Both the position numbers and the translations under genes were made by a program. The notes beneath the pieces were generated by a model. The model saw nothing but the letters and a program-made list of their open reading frames with translations, was not told the origin of the DNA and did no database searches. Source: Rhodophyticola sp. CCM32 (GTDB taxonomy: Bacteria > Pseudomonadota > Alphaproteobacteria > Rhodobacterales > Rhodobacteraceae). Taken from it: 64,000 bases of DNA. Each line of letters starts with the position of its first letter. Within the stretch, counting starts at the first letter, position 1. This document shows positions 26,226-35,760 of this stretch, in pieces. The stretch lies in assembly GCF_004751985.1 (NCBI RefSeq), contig NZ_CP038492.1, forward strand, positions 2,666,001 to 2,730,000, in the 5' to 3' direction.

Positions 26226-27734
26226 ATGTTTGAAAACCTCTCTGAACGCCTGTCTGGCGTCTTCGACCGTCTCACCAAACAGGGCGCCCTGTCTGAAGAT
26301 GACGTGCGCACGGCCATGCGCGAGGTGCGCGTGGCGCTGCTTGAGGCCGATGTGTCCCTGCCCGTCGCCCGCGAATTCATCAAAGCGGTGGAAAAGAAAG
26401 CCACCGGTGCCGCAGTCACCAAATCGGTCACGCCCGGTCAGCAGGTCATCAAGATCGTCCATGATGAACTGATCGCCACTCTCACCGGCGCGGGTGACCC
26501 CGGCACCCTGAAAATCGACAACCCGCCCGCACCGATCCTGATGGTCGGCCTGCAGGGCTCGGGCAAAACCACCACCACCGCCAAACTTGCCAAACGCCTG
26601 AAAGAGCGGGAGGGCAAACGCATTCTGATGGCGTCGCTGGATACCAACCGCCCCGCCGCGATGGAACAACTGGCGATCCTGGGCACCCAGATCGGCGTTG
26701 ACACCCTGCCGATTGTCAAAGGCGAAGACCCGGTGACCATCGCCAAACGCGCCAAAACCCAGGCCAGCCTTGGCGGTTATGATGTCTATATGCTCGACAC
26801 GGCGGGCCGGTTGCATATCGACGCGGAACTGATTGCCCAGGCCGCAGCCGTCCGCGATGTGGCGGGCCCGCGCGAGACGCTGTTGGTCGTCGATGGCCTG
26901 ACCGGGCAGGACGCGGTCAATGTGGCCCAGGAATTCGACGACAAGATCGGCGTCACCGGCGTGGTCCTGACCCGGATGGATGGCGATGGCCGGGGCGGCG
27001 CGGCCCTGTCCATGCGCGCGATCACCGGCAAGCCGATCCGCTTTGTCGGTCTTGGCGAAAAGATGGACGCGATCGAGACGTTTGAGCCCGATCGGATCGC
27101 GGGTCGCATCCTTGGCATGGGCGACATCGTGGCGCTGGTGGAAAAGGCGCAGGAAACGCTGGAGGCCGAACAGGCCGAGCGGATGATGAAGCGGTTCCAG
27201 AAAGGTCAGTTCAACATGAACGACCTGAAATCCCAGATGGAACAGATGCTGAAAATGGGCGGTATGGAGGGCATGATGTCGATGATGCCCGGCATGGCGA
27301 AAATGTCGAAACAACTGGATAATGCGGGCTTTGATGACGCTGTGATCCGCCGCCAGATCGCATTGGTCGATTCGATGACCAAACGCGAACGCGCCAACCC
27401 GGCTCTGTTGCAGGCCAGCCGCAAGAAACGCATCGCGGCGGGCGCGGGGCAGGAGGTCAGCGATCTGAACAAGCTGATCAAGATGCACCGGCAGATGTCG
27501 GATGCAATGAAAAAGCTGGGTAAAATGGGCAAGAAGGGCCTGATGAAGGGCGGTTTGGGGGCACTGATGGGCAAAGGCGCACCGGCGGCCCTCAAAGACA
27601 TGGACCCAGGCGGCATGGACCCCAAAGCGCTGGAAGCGGCCGCACGGCAGATGGGCCAGCCCGGCGGTCTTCCGGGCCTTGGCGGCGGTGCGGGCCTGCC
27701 GCCGGGATTGTCGGGCTTCGGCAAGAAGAAATGA
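26226..27734 (+). CDS. ffh: Signal recognition particle protein
   Basis: A 502-residue SRP GTPase that targets nascent membrane proteins to the translocon with 4.5S RNA and FtsY. N domain to about 90, G domain with GLQGSGKTTTTAKLA (G1), DTAGRLHIDAE (G3) and TRMDGDGRGGA (G4), then the Met-rich M domain (MEQMLKMGGMEGMMSMMPGM). The C-terminal Gly/Pro/Met tail is long but normal for alphaproteobacteria. First gene of a translation/secretion operon. Confidence 0.97.
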   Translation: MFENLSERLSGVFDRLTKQGALSEDDVRTAMREVRVALLEADVSLPVAREFIKAVEKKATGAAVTKSVTPGQQVIKIVHDELIATLTGAGDPGTLKIDNPPAPILMVGLQGSGKTTTTAKLAKRLKEREGKRILMASLDTNRPAAMEQLAILGTQIGVDTLPIVKGEDPVTIAKRAKTQASLGGYDVYMLDTAGRLHIDAELIAQAAAVRDVAGPRETLLVVDGLTGQDAVNVAQEFDDKIGVTGVVLTRMDGDGRGGAALSMRAITGKPIRFVGLGEKMDAIETFEPDRIAGRILGMGDIVALVEKAQETLEAEQAERMMKRFQKGQFNMNDLKSQMEQMLKMGGMEGMMSMMPGMAKMSKQLDNAGFDDAVIRRQIALVDSMTKRERANPALLQASRKKRIAAGAGQEVSDLNKLIKMHRQMSDAMKKLGKMGKKGLMKGGLGALMGKGAPAALKDMDPGGMDPKALEAAARQMGQPGGLPGLGGGAGLPPGLSGFGKKK

Positions 27735-28261
27735 CCGCGGCGGGCATCCATATCCCTACGCTTGCAACCGAGCGGCTGACCCTGCGCGCGCCCCGGCGCT
27801 CGGATTTTGAGGCCTATGCCGCGTTTCGCGGCTCGGACCGGGCGTCATTCGTGGGCGGCCCCAACACACGCATTGACGCGTGGCAGCAATTCTGCGCGCT
27901 GACCGGTCAGTGGGTGCTGTTGGGTTATGGCCGCTGGATCATGGCCGATAAAGACAGCGATCAGCCGCTTGGCGTGGTGGGCCTGCACCACCCGGTGGAA
28001 TGGCCCGAACCGGAAATCGCCTGGTCCGTCTTTGCCGATGGTGAAGGCCGGGGGCTGGCCTTTGAGGCCGCCCGGGCCAGCCGCGCTTTTGCCTATGGTA
28101 CACTTGGCTGGACCACGCTGGTCAGCTGCGTGGACCCGGAGAACACGCGCTCACTTGCCCTGGCCAAACGCCTTGGCTGCACCCCCGATGGGGCCTTCCA
28201 GCACGACGCTTTCGGCACCCTGCCGATCTGGCGCCACCCGGCAGCGGAGGCGCTGACATGA
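27731..28261 (+). CDS. GNAT acetyltransferase
   Basis: 176 residues of the RimJ/RimL type: LATERLTLRAPRRSDFEAYA, GVVGLHHPVEWPEPEIAWSV, and acetyl-CoA-site DGEGRGLAFEAARASRAFAY. Substrate not predictable. The start overlaps ffh by ATGA. A paralogue follows immediately, so a local duplication within the ffh operon is likely. Confidence 0.85.
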   Translation: MTAAGIHIPTLATERLTLRAPRRSDFEAYAAFRGSDRASFVGGPNTRIDAWQQFCALTGQWVLLGYGRWIMADKDSDQPLGVVGLHHPVEWPEPEIAWSVFADGEGRGLAFEAARASRAFAYGTLGWTTLVSCVDPENTRSLALAKRLGCTPDGAFQHDAFGTLPIWRHPAAEALT

Positions 28262-28773
28262 TCCCGACCCTCACCACGGACCGGTTGCATCTGCGCGGGC
28301 CCGACGCCCGCGACTGGCCCGGCTTTCTGGACTATTTCACCTCTGAGCGGTCGCAATTCACCGGCGGCCCGCTGGAGCCACGCCCGGCCTGGGTGCTTTT
28401 TGCCGCCGAGATTGGCCACTGGGCGATCCACGGGTTCGGCATGTGGTCGGTCACGCGCAAGGAAGATGACACCGCGATCGGCCTGATCGGATGCTGGTAT
28501 CCCGAAGGCTGGCCCGAGAAAGAGATCGGCTGGCTGCTTTGGCCCCGGGCCGAGGGGCAGGGCTATGCCTATGAGGCCGCGACAGCGGTTCGCGCCCATG
28601 TCTATAACACGCTCCGCTGGTCCACAGCGGTCAGCTATATCGCGCCCGGGAATATACGGTCCATTGCGCTGGCCGAACGGCTTGGTGCGCGGCTTGACCC
28701 GTCTGCGACAAAACCCAAACCCGACACGCTGGTATATCGCCACCCGCCCCTACGGAGGTCCAGGCATGACTGA
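28258..28773 (+). CDS. GNAT acetyltransferase (paralogue)
   Basis: 171 residues with the same layout as its neighbour: LTTDRLHLRGPDARDWPGFL, GLIGCWYPEGWPEKEIGWLL and RAEGQGYAYEAATAVRAHVY. Overlaps the preceding gene by ATGA and the chorismate-mutase gene by 8 bases. Confidence 0.85.
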   Translation: MIPTLTTDRLHLRGPDARDWPGFLDYFTSERSQFTGGPLEPRPAWVLFAAEIGHWAIHGFGMWSVTRKEDDTAIGLIGCWYPEGWPEKEIGWLLWPRAEGQGYAYEAATAVRAHVYNTLRWSTAVSYIAPGNIRSIALAERLGARLDPSATKPKPDTLVYRHPPLRRSRHD

Positions 28774-29059
28774 TGCCGCAACCCGCGCCGCCACGCTTCT
28801 GAAAGACCACCGCGACAGTATCGACCGGCTGGATGCGATCCTGGTCTATACGCTTGGCGAGCGTTTCAAGCACACCCAGGCGGTCGGCAGGCTGAAAGCC
28901 GATCATGACCTTCCCCCGTCCGACCCTGCCCGCGAAGCGACGCAGATCGAGCGGTTAGAAGACCTGGCATGCCGGGCCGATCTGGACCCGGAATTTGCCA
29001 AGAAATTTCTGAATTTCATCATCGCTGAAGTCATTCAGCATCACAAGAAACACCAATGA
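28766..29059 (+). CDS. Chorismate mutase, AroQ class
   Basis: A 97-residue all-helical enzyme turning chorismate to prephenate for Phe/Tyr synthesis. The AroQ pattern is visible: [40 protein letters not shown] and the C-terminal [13 protein letters not shown]. The GGAGGT 6 bases upstream of ATG 28766 decides the start, although this overlaps the acetyltransferase stop. Stand-alone monofunctional form. Confidence 0.88.
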   Translation: MTDAATRAATLLKDHRDSIDRLDAILVYTLGERFKHTQAVGRLKADHDLPPSDPAREATQIERLEDLACRADLDPEFAKKFLNFIIAEVIQHHKKHQ

Positions 29060-29102
29060 TAGCAGTTATATACCTGTCCACGCCATCAAAGGAGATCACC
29101 CC

Positions 29103-29588
29103 ATGGCTATGAAAATCCGGCTCGCCCGCGGCGGCTCGAAAAAACGTCCCTTCTATCGCATTGTGGCCGCAGACAGCCGCATGCCCCGCGACGGGCGCTA
29201 TATCGAGAAACTGGGCACCTATAACCCGCTGTTGCCGAAAGACAGCGAAGAGCGTGTGAAAATGGATATGGAGCGTGTGCAGCACTGGCTGGGCCAGGGC
29301 GCGCAACCCACCGACCGTGTGTCGCGGTTTCTGGAAGCCGCCGGCGTGATCGAGAAGAAAGAGCGCGCCAATATGCAGAAAGCCGAGCCCGGCAAGAAGG
29401 CCGTGGAGCGTGCCGAAGAGAAAGCCGCGAAAGCCGCTGCGGCTGCCGAAGCCCCGGCAGAGGAAGAAACCCCGGTTGAGGAAACCCCCGCAGAGGAAGC
29501 CGCTGTCGAGGAAGCCCCCGCAGAGGAAGCGCCCGTTGAAGAGGCCGCCACCGAGGATGCCCCGGCCGAAGAAGAAAAAGCCGAATAA
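29103..29588 (+). CDS. rpsP: 30S ribosomal protein S16, extended tail
   Basis: 161 residues. The first 80 are a normal S16 ([34 protein letters not shown]). From about residue 95 follows a Lys/Ala then Glu/Ala/Pro-rich tail with [16 protein letters not shown] repeats, found also in other Rhodobacteraceae S16. GGAG precedes the ATG by about 8 bases. Confidence 0.96.
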   Translation: MAMKIRLARGGSKKRPFYRIVAADSRMPRDGRYIEKLGTYNPLLPKDSEERVKMDMERVQHWLGQGAQPTDRVSRFLEAAGVIEKKERANMQKAEPGKKAVERAEEKAAKAAAAAEAPAEEETPVEETPAEEAAVEEAPAEEAPVEEAATEDAPAEEEKAE

Positions 29589-29657
29589 TCCGGCTGATCC
29601 GGTCCGGCCCGACAGGGGCCGGGCCAATCCTATACGTCCCAACCTGTTTGGTCGCAC

Positions 29658-29798
29658 ATGTTTCGCCTGATCCGTCTTGCATTTCTGCTGATTGTCGCCT
29701 TCGTCGCCGGTATGGTGTTCGAGCGTCAGTATCAGCAGGACCGTTGCGACAATTCAGGCGGGACATGGATGCGCACCGGTTTCTGCGCGGGGGGGTGA
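29658..29798 (+). CDS. 46-residue membrane miniprotein between rpsP and rimM
   Basis: Starts MFRLIRLAFLLIVAFVAGMV, a single helix, then FERQYQQDRCDNSGGTWMRT and GFCAGG before a TGA three bases ahead of rimM. The two Cys after the helix may pair. Its conserved-looking composition and its tight fit between two translation genes argue that it is real. Role unknown. Confidence 0.65.
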   Translation: MFRLIRLAFLLIVAFVAGMVFERQYQQDRCDNSGGTWMRTGFCAGG

Positions 29799-29801
29799 GG
29801 C

Positions 29802-30326
29802 ATGGCAGATCGCATATGTGTCGGGGCCATCACCGGGTCTTTCGGGGTGAAAGGTGAGGCACGGGTCAAATCCTTCACTGCCGATCCCGCCGCGATTGGC
29901 GATTATGGCCCGCTTTCTACCGAGGATGGCCAGCGCAGCTTTACCCTGAAGATCACCCGACCGGTCAAAAGCGGCTTTGCCGTGCGCCTGTCGGGCGTCA
30001 CCGGCAAGGAACAGGCCGACGCCCTGCGCGGCACACGGCTTTACGCCCCCCGCACGGCCCTGCCCGCCCTGCCCGATGATGAATTCTACCACACCGATCT
30101 GATTGGCCTGACCGTAATCGACACCGGCGGGCAGGAGCATGGAAAGGTCCATGCGGTGCATAATCACGGCGCCTCTGACCTGTTGGAGCTGCGCAGCAAA
30201 GGGGCGGGCGGCACCGTGCTGGTCCCTTTCACCGCCGACATCGTACCAACCGTCGACCTGGCGTCGGGGCGGATCATCATCGACCCGCCCGAGGGGTTGT
30301 TCGATGCGCCGGAAAGCAAGCCATGA
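29802..30326 (+). CDS. rimM: Ribosome maturation factor RimM
   Basis: 174 residues needed for late 30S assembly around S19. RimM N-domain [20 protein letters not shown], then the PRC barrel with [20 protein letters not shown] and [19 protein letters not shown]. The stop overlaps the next ATG (ATGA). Confidence 0.95.
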   Translation: MADRICVGAITGSFGVKGEARVKSFTADPAAIGDYGPLSTEDGQRSFTLKITRPVKSGFAVRLSGVTGKEQADALRGTRLYAPRTALPALPDDEFYHTDLIGLTVIDTGGQEHGKVHAVHNHGASDLLELRSKGAGGTVLVPFTADIVPTVDLASGRIIIDPPEGLFDAPESKP

Positions 30327-30838
30327 CCCCGGCCTTCGATAAGGGTCTTGTGGTGGGCGGCACCGGCATGCTGGCGCAGGCCAGTGAATGGATCGCGGCT
30401 CAGTGCCAAAACCTGACTCTGGTTGCCCGTCACCCCGATGCGCTGGCCGCAAAGCTCGGGGCCACCCCGTTACAGCTTGACTGGGCGGACCCGGATGCCG
30501 CCGACAGGATCGCCGCGCTGCCATCGGATTTCGACCTTGTGCTCACCTGGGTGCATGATGCCGCAGCCGGGCTGGTGCGCCCCTGCGAGGATCGGCTGAA
30601 ACCGGGCGGTCGCTCCATCCGCGTGCACGGGTCGCTCTCGGCCGATCTGCAAACCCGCGCGGCGCGGGACCCGAACCCCAGGCCGGATATTGCCCGGCAG
30701 GTTGTGATCCTGGGCTGGCATCCCGAACCGGGCGGCGGCAAACGCTGGCTCAGCAATGACGAGATCAGCGCCGGCGTCATCGCGGCGATCCGCGAGCCGG
30801 TTTTCGAGGCTCTGACCATCGGGGGCGCAAGTGGCTGA
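30323..30838 (+). CDS. NAD(P)-binding SDR-like protein
   Basis: 171 residues with a Rossmann start [18 protein letters not shown] and [13 protein letters not shown] where the cofactor 2' contact is expected. It lacks the YxxxK pair of classical SDRs, so catalysis is doubtful. Tightly embedded between rimM and trmD, overlapping both. Confidence 0.7.
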   Translation: MTPAFDKGLVVGGTGMLAQASEWIAAQCQNLTLVARHPDALAAKLGATPLQLDWADPDAADRIAALPSDFDLVLTWVHDAAAGLVRPCEDRLKPGGRSIRVHGSLSADLQTRAARDPNPRPDIARQVVILGWHPEPGGGKRWLSNDEISAGVIAAIREPVFEALTIGGASG

Positions 30839-31661
30839 CACCCCCCGATCCCATGGCCGCCTGTCGATTTCTGCCAGCGCAACACCGCGCGATCTGATGA
30901 CGCCATCGCCGCGCCTGAAAGGGGCGTGGACGGCCAGGGTGCTCACGCTTTTTCCTGATGCGTTTCCGGGTGTGCTTGGCCAGTCCCTGACCGGCAAAGC
31001 GCTGCAAGAAGGGCTTTGGGCACTGGAGCCGATCGACCTGCGCCCGTTCGGCAGCGGCAGACACCGCAATGTGGATGACACGCCCGCAGGCGGCGGCGCC
31101 GGTCTGGTGATGCGCCCCGATGTGCTGGGCCAGGCCCTGAACACGGCCGCATCCGGCACGCCGGACAACCCGGAAAGCTGGCCCCGTGCCTATCTGTCAC
31201 CGCGCGGCAAACCCTTTACCCAGAAGGATGCGGAACGGTTTGCGAAAGCCGATGGCATCACCCTTCTCTGCGGGCGTTTCGAAGGCGTGGACCAGCGGGT
31301 GATCGACCATTTCGGGCTTGAGGAGATCTCCATCGGTGACTTTGTCCTCACCGGTGGGGAGATCGCGGCACAAGCCTTGATTGATGCGACTGTCCGGCTT
31401 ATACCCCGCGTGCTTGGGAATCAGGCATCAACAGAGGAAGAGTCTTTCTCTGAAGGTCTGCTGGAACACCCGCACTACACGAAACCGGCCGTCTGGGAAG
31501 GCCGCGAGATACCTGAGATTCTCCTTTCAGGCCATCACGCGAAAATCGCCCTCTGGCGGAAGGCAATGGCCGAAAGGCTGACAAAGGAACGTCGCCCTGA
31601 CCTCTGGCGGGCTTACTGTGATACGCATGGTAGGGACCCGGACGGAGACCAAGAGCTCTGA
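30831..31661 (+). CDS. trmD: tRNA (guanine37-N1)-methyltransferase
   Basis: 276 residues of the trefoil-knot SPOUT family: [51 protein letters not shown] and [18 protein letters not shown]. It methylates G37 next to the anticodon to hold the reading frame. The N-terminal 35 residues ([16 protein letters not shown]) are an extension typical of this family of organisms. Starts with GTG at 30831, overlapping the preceding gene by 8 bases. Confidence 0.95.
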   Translation: MADTPRSHGRLSISASATPRDLMTPSPRLKGAWTARVLTLFPDAFPGVLGQSLTGKALQEGLWALEPIDLRPFGSGRHRNVDDTPAGGGAGLVMRPDVLGQALNTAASGTPDNPESWPRAYLSPRGKPFTQKDAERFAKADGITLLCGRFEGVDQRVIDHFGLEEISIGDFVLTGGEIAAQALIDATVRLIPRVLGNQASTEEESFSEGLLEHPHYTKPAVWEGREIPEILLSGHHAKIALWRKAMAERLTKERRPDLWRAYCDTHGRDPDGDQEL

Positions 31662-31710
31662 GGGGGCATCACATTCGCGGGCAAACCGTGATCATATATG
31701 GAGAGTTGCG

Positions 31711-32094
31711 ATGAACCTGATCGCACAGATCGAGGCGGAACAAGTGGCCGCCCTCGGGGCCAAAATCCCCGATTTCAAAGCCGGTGACACGATCCGTGTC
31801 GGCTATAAAGTGACCGAGGGCACCCGCTCTCGTGTGCAGAATTACGAAGGTGTCTGCATCGCCCGCAAGAACGGCGACGGCATTGCCGGCAGCTTCACCG
31901 TCCGCAAAATCAGCTTTGGCGAAGGTGTGGAACGTGTGTTCCCGCTGCATTCGACCAATATCGACAGCATCACCGTGGTGCGTCGGGGTCGTGTGCGCCG
32001 CGCGAAACTGTATTATCTGCGCGCGCGCCGGGGCAAATCTGCCCGGATCGCCGAAGTGACCAATTACAAGCCCAAATCCGGCGCTGAAGCCTGA
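31711..32094 (+). CDS. rplS: 50S ribosomal protein L19
   Basis: 127 residues: [40 protein letters not shown] and the signature [20 protein letters not shown]. Located at the 30S-50S interface. Follows trmD as in most proteobacteria. Confidence 0.97.
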   Translation: MNLIAQIEAEQVAALGAKIPDFKAGDTIRVGYKVTEGTRSRVQNYEGVCIARKNGDGIAGSFTVRKISFGEGVERVFPLHSTNIDSITVVRRGRVRRAKLYYLRARRGKSARIAEVTNYKPKSGAEA

Positions 32095-32106
32095 AGGAGC
32101 GGTGAG

Positions 32107-32328
32107 ATGAAAAAAGACATCCATCCCGATTATCACCTGATCGACGTGAAAATGACCAATGGCGATATTGTCCAGATGAAATCAACCTGGGGCGCCGAAG
32201 GCGAAACCCTGGCACTTGACATCGACCCGTCGGTGCACCCGGCCTGGACCGGCGGCAATTCCCGGCTGATGGATACCGGCGGGCGCGTCTCGAAGTTCAA
32301 GAAGAAATACGAAGGCCTGGGGTTCTAA
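32107..32328 (+). CDS. rpmE: 50S ribosomal protein L31
   Basis: 73 residues: [40 protein letters not shown]. The paired Cys of the zinc-binding form are absent, so this is the C-minus type. Last gene of the ffh operon, with AGGAG before the ATG. Confidence 0.95.
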   Translation: MKKDIHPDYHLIDVKMTNGDIVQMKSTWGAEGETLALDIDPSVHPAWTGGNSRLMDTGGRVSKFKKKYEGLGF

Positions 32329-32350
32329 AGCACCCTGCCTTAAACTTGAA

Positions 32351-32394
32351 TCACAAATACCCTGCCACGCTTCGCGTTCCCAGGGTATTTGTGA
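32351..32394. repeat. 14-bp perfect inverted repeat after rpmE
   Basis: TCACAAATACCCTG (32351-32364) pairs with CAGGGTATTTGTGA (32381-32394) across a 16-base loop CCACGCTTCGCGTTCC. No T-run, so more like an RNA-processing or protein-binding hairpin than a terminator. Confidence 0.65.
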
Positions 32395-32454
32395 TGCGCG
32401 ATGTCTCAGGTTTCAGGCAGCGTGCTGTAGAACGTCGCGCTTTTCTGATGATCG

Positions 32455-32487
32455 AAACGCCGCCCGCACGGGGCGGCGTTTTTTGTT
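32455..32487 (+). terminator. Terminator of the ffh-rpmE operon
   Basis: ACGCCGCCC / GGGGCGGCGT stem with a GCAC-like loop followed by TTTTTTG. Confidence 0.9.
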
Positions 32488-32714
32488 GAGCGGGGGGCGA
32501 TGTTGCGGACAAATGGATTTTTGTACGGGCAGATCTTTCCTTCAAACCTGCATTCCCAACGCAGGGCAGCGATCCCGTCTTGGGACATGAAATTATGACT
32601 TCATCAGGGAATGGGTCGGTTTGATGCTTAACAGCCCCGGTTCCCTTCCGTATATTGCGTCGAAATACGGTGGCCCCACGAAATGAGGGCTGCCAGACAG
32701 CGAACTCCGGGGGA

Positions 32715-33530
32715 ATGAGCTTGGCGCATATCATCGTTTTGGGCAATGAGAAGGGCGGGTCGGGCAAATCGACCACCGCCATGCATATTGCAACGGCGCT
32801 TGCGCGCATGGGCCATACGGTCGGCGGGCTTGATCTGGACCTGCGCCAGCGCAGTTTCCACCGCTATATCGAGAACCGGCAGAACACCATTGCCGCCCGG
32901 GATCTGGATGTCGCCTGCCCCCTGCTGATGGAATTGCCGCAGATCAGTGCCGATCAACTGGGCCCGGAAGACAATATCTATGACCGCCGCCTCTCTGCCG
33001 CCGTGGCAGAGCTTGAGGGACGTTGCGATTTCATCGTGATCGACTGCCCCGGCTCCCATACACGGCTTAGCCAGGTGGCGCATTCGCTGGCCGATACGCT
33101 GGTCACCCCGATGAATGACAGCTTTGTGGATTTCGACCTTCTGGCCCGCATCGACCCGGAAACCTATGACATCCGGGGGCCTTCAGTCTATTCTGAAATG
33201 GTCTGGCACGCGCGCCAGTTGCGCGCCAAGGCCGGGCTGAACCCGATCGACTGGATCGTGGTGCGCAACCGGGTCGGGGCGCAGCAGATGCATAACAAAC
33301 GCAAGGTCGGTGGCGCGCTGGACCGTCTGGCCGAGCGTATCGGGTTTCGCGTTGGCACCGGGTTTTCCGAACGGGTGATTTTCCGCGAGATGTTCCCCAC
33401 CGGCATGACCCTTCTGGATTTGCGCGAATTGGGGGTGGAGCGGCTGAACATCTCGAATGTTGCCGCCCGGCAGGAGGTGCGTGATCTGATGAGCGGGTTG
33501 AACCTGCCCGGTGTCCAGGTCGATTTCTGA
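32715..33530 (+). CDS. mipZ: Division-plane positioning ATPase MipZ
   Basis: A 271-residue ParA/MinD-type ATPase. MSLAHIIVLGNEKGGSGKST with the deviant Walker A, GGLDLDLRQRSFHRYIENRQ and IVIDCPGSHTRLSQ match MipZ. The segment WIVVRNRVGAQQMHNKRKVG is typical. MipZ forms a bipolar gradient with ParB and inhibits FtsZ away from midcell. No parB neighbour here, as is usual for mipZ. Confidence 0.9.
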   Translation: MSLAHIIVLGNEKGGSGKSTTAMHIATALARMGHTVGGLDLDLRQRSFHRYIENRQNTIAARDLDVACPLLMELPQISADQLGPEDNIYDRRLSAAVAELEGRCDFIVIDCPGSHTRLSQVAHSLADTLVTPMNDSFVDFDLLARIDPETYDIRGPSVYSEMVWHARQLRAKAGLNPIDWIVVRNRVGAQQMHNKRKVGGALDRLAERIGFRVGTGFSERVIFREMFPTGMTLLDLRELGVERLNISNVAARQEVRDLMSGLNLPGVQVDF

Positions 33531-33748
33531 GGCAATGTTTGATGCGCCCCATTTCAGGGCAGGTCTGAAACGCCACCGAACTGATTATAGCTTCGGCCTG
33601 AAATTCCACACCACCCCACATCACCTTCCTGCCCGGCGGCCCCGCCGGGCAGCGTCTGAGCCGACCCCATGGGGCAGGCGCTTCTCGCCCACCCCTCGGT
33701 TCGGGCGATACCCTCTGCGCAATGCATGTGTGTTACAGATTAAATGGA

Positions 33749-34612
33749 CTATGCTCTAATATCGCGGAAGCATTGCACAATCCAGTCTGACACCACGCGC
33801 ACCGCCGTGTTCCGGGCAAGATCGGGCTGGATGATTGTCCAGTATTCGGCGCGCAGCGCATCGATCTCTTCAGACAATCGCATGAGATCAGGACTGGCAT
33901 CCCCCTTGAAACAGGGCAGAACGGCAATGCCGGTCTTGCTGGCTGCGGCCGCAAGCATCAGATCGGTGTTCATCAACCGGCTGGCCGGAGGGCGGCCCCG
34001 CATCAGGTCTTGCAACCATCCCATGGTGACATAGTGGCTTTGCTCTTCCACGAATGCCAGCCAGGGAAGGGTTCGCAGATCGTCCCGGGACAGCGGCAAA
34101 GCCCGCGCCCTTGCATAGCTTTCATGCCCGTATACCGCGCAGCCAACCGAGCCCACGCGCCGCGTCAGGCCCGTTTCCGTTTTTGGCATGTCATGCAGGA
34201 CACGGATTTCAGGCGCCCGGGTTTGAAAAGGGGATGGCCTGTCGGTGATGATCAGTTCCACTGCGGGGCCATCCCCAAGCAGATGCAAACCCCGCGCCAG
34301 AACAGCGGCCGAGGTTTCGCCAGCCCCGACACGGACCGTTTCTTTCAGATGCTGTGAGACACCAAGGGTGCGTTGTTCAACCCGTAATGCGGCACTTTCA
34401 ACCGCGCGAATTTCCGGCAGCAGGTCCGCACCGGCCGGGGTCAGCCGATGCCCGTCACGATCGCGCAGGAATAACGGAAAACCGATATCCGCCTCCAGCT
34501 TCTGCACCCGGCGCGCAACCGTTGGCTGGGTCACCCCAAGCCGCTCAGCCGCCCGGCGCAGACTGCCAAGCTGTGCCACGGCCAGAAATATACGCAGATC
34601 AGACCATTCCAT
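33749..34612 (-). CDS. LysR-family regulator
   Basis: 287 residues from MEWSDLRIFLAVAQLGSLRR. HTH region RRAAERLGVTQPTVARRVQK, effector domain from about 88. Divergent from the DMT transporter 95 bases away, which is its probable target. TGTAACACATG occurs just upstream, and an inverted variant lies just after the stop. Confidence 0.88.
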   Translation of the reverse strand: MEWSDLRIFLAVAQLGSLRRAAERLGVTQPTVARRVQKLEADIGFPLFLRDRDGHRLTPAGADLLPEIRAVESAALRVEQRTLGVSQHLKETVRVGAGETSAAVLARGLHLLGDGPAVELIITDRPSPFQTRAPEIRVLHDMPKTETGLTRRVGSVGCAVYGHESYARARALPLSRDDLRTLPWLAFVEEQSHYVTMGWLQDLMRGRPPASRLMNTDLMLAAAASKTGIAVLPCFKGDASPDLMRLSEEIDALRAEYWTIIQPDLARNTAVRVVSDWIVQCFRDIRA

Positions 34613-34707
34613 GAAACGAATATGTAACACATGGCAGCATCCTGTGGAATGGTGCCGGGGTGCCGGATTTGCCATCCAGAGAAGGACAGACAAATCCGGA
34701 CCCTCCC

Positions 34708-35634
34708 ATGAAACCCGCCCTTCTGATCACAACAGGTGCCATTCTGTGCTGGGCCTTGCTGAGCGTGGTAAGCCGTATTCTCTTGCTGGCTTATGATCTC
34801 GATCCCTGGATGTTCAGCTTCCTGCAACTTTTTGCCGGGGGTGTCGCCTTGCTGATCCTGAGCGGTAAGGGAGGGTTGGACCTGACAAGCTTTGTACGAC
34901 CCTCCACATGGGTTCTGGGGGCTTTAAGGGTTTTGTCAGCCGCGCTTTATACGGCTGTTCTTGTCTGGGTCAGCGTGCCGGAGGCCGGAATATTCGGCGC
35001 GCTGAACCTGCCGGTTGTTGCCATCATCGTCTGGATCGTCATGGGACAGCGCCCCGCGCGATTTGAATGGGTCGGCCATGGCCTGGCCCTCGGCGCGGTT
35101 GTCATGCTTGCCCTGCAACTGGAACCCGGGTTTCGCACCACCGTTCTGGGATTGATGGGGCTGAATGCCCTGTGCCTGGCGGGCATGTCGCTTCTGGTCG
35201 AGGCACATCCCGATAACAGGTCTGACCTGCCGGGCGCCAGAACACGTTTCACAGGGGCGGTTCTGCTTGTGACTGCAATTGTCTTTCTGGCCGCACGCAT
35301 CGTGCAAACAGGATCAGTCGATGGCAGGGTTGATATGACATTGATCCTTTCTAGCGTGGCGGTCGGTATTTTCCTCAGGGCGCCCGCCATGCTGCTGGCC
35401 TTCTGGTCGATCCGTCTGGCTGGCACGCAGAACTATACGGCGGCCATTTCACTTCTTCCGGTGTTCGGGCTGGTGTTTGAACAGCTTGCTGTCGCGTTGG
35501 GGCTTATCGAAACATCTCGCTTCCAGATCGGGACGGTATATCTGCTTGGCCTCGTTCTTCTGGGCACATTTCTGATCCTCTTTGCCCGCAGTCTGAGGCT
35601 GAGAGCGAGCACAAACCATCGTACCGAAACCTGA
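34708..35634 (+). CDS. EamA/DMT-family transporter
   Basis: 308 residues, ten predicted helices, starting MKPALLITTGAILCWALLSV. The two EamA halves contain LSAALYTAVLVWVSVPEAGI and NYTAAISLLPVFGLVFEQLA. Probably an exporter of a small metabolite; regulated by the divergent LysR. The second LysR/DMT pair in the window, unrelated in order to the first. Confidence 0.85.
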   Translation: MKPALLITTGAILCWALLSVVSRILLLAYDLDPWMFSFLQLFAGGVALLILSGKGGLDLTSFVRPSTWVLGALRVLSAALYTAVLVWVSVPEAGIFGALNLPVVAIIVWIVMGQRPARFEWVGHGLALGAVVMLALQLEPGFRTTVLGLMGLNALCLAGMSLLVEAHPDNRSDLPGARTRFTGAVLLVTAIVFLAARIVQTGSVDGRVDMTLILSSVAVGIFLRAPAMLLAFWSIRLAGTQNYTAAISLLPVFGLVFEQLAVALGLIETSRFQIGTVYLLGLVLLGTFLILFARSLRLRASTNHRTET

Positions 35635-35710
35635 CCCTCGCCGCATCTGTCCATCTCGCGGTCAGGCACAGATCATCGTCAGCGCACAAGCCGGCTGACA
35701 ATCCACAATA

Positions 35711-35737
35711 TGAAAAGACCCCGCCGAAGCGGGGCCT
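35711..35737 (-). terminator. Terminator of phoX
   Basis: On the minus strand AGGCCCCGC-TTC-GGCGGGGTC followed by TTTTC, 24 bases after the phoX stop. Confidence 0.88.
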
Positions 35738-35760
35738 TACCTGTTTCCAAAGACCCAGGA

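Larger units (their letters stand above)
32329..32714. other. Intergenic stretch without gene
   Basis: Holds a 14-bp perfect inverted repeat, a classical terminator and the leader of mipZ. Small open frames here are antisense noise. Confidence 0.7.

Noticed and set aside
32326..32350. CTAAAGCACCCTGCC after rpmE as another MITE end
   Set aside because: Diverges after six bases and the following hairpin is unrelated.
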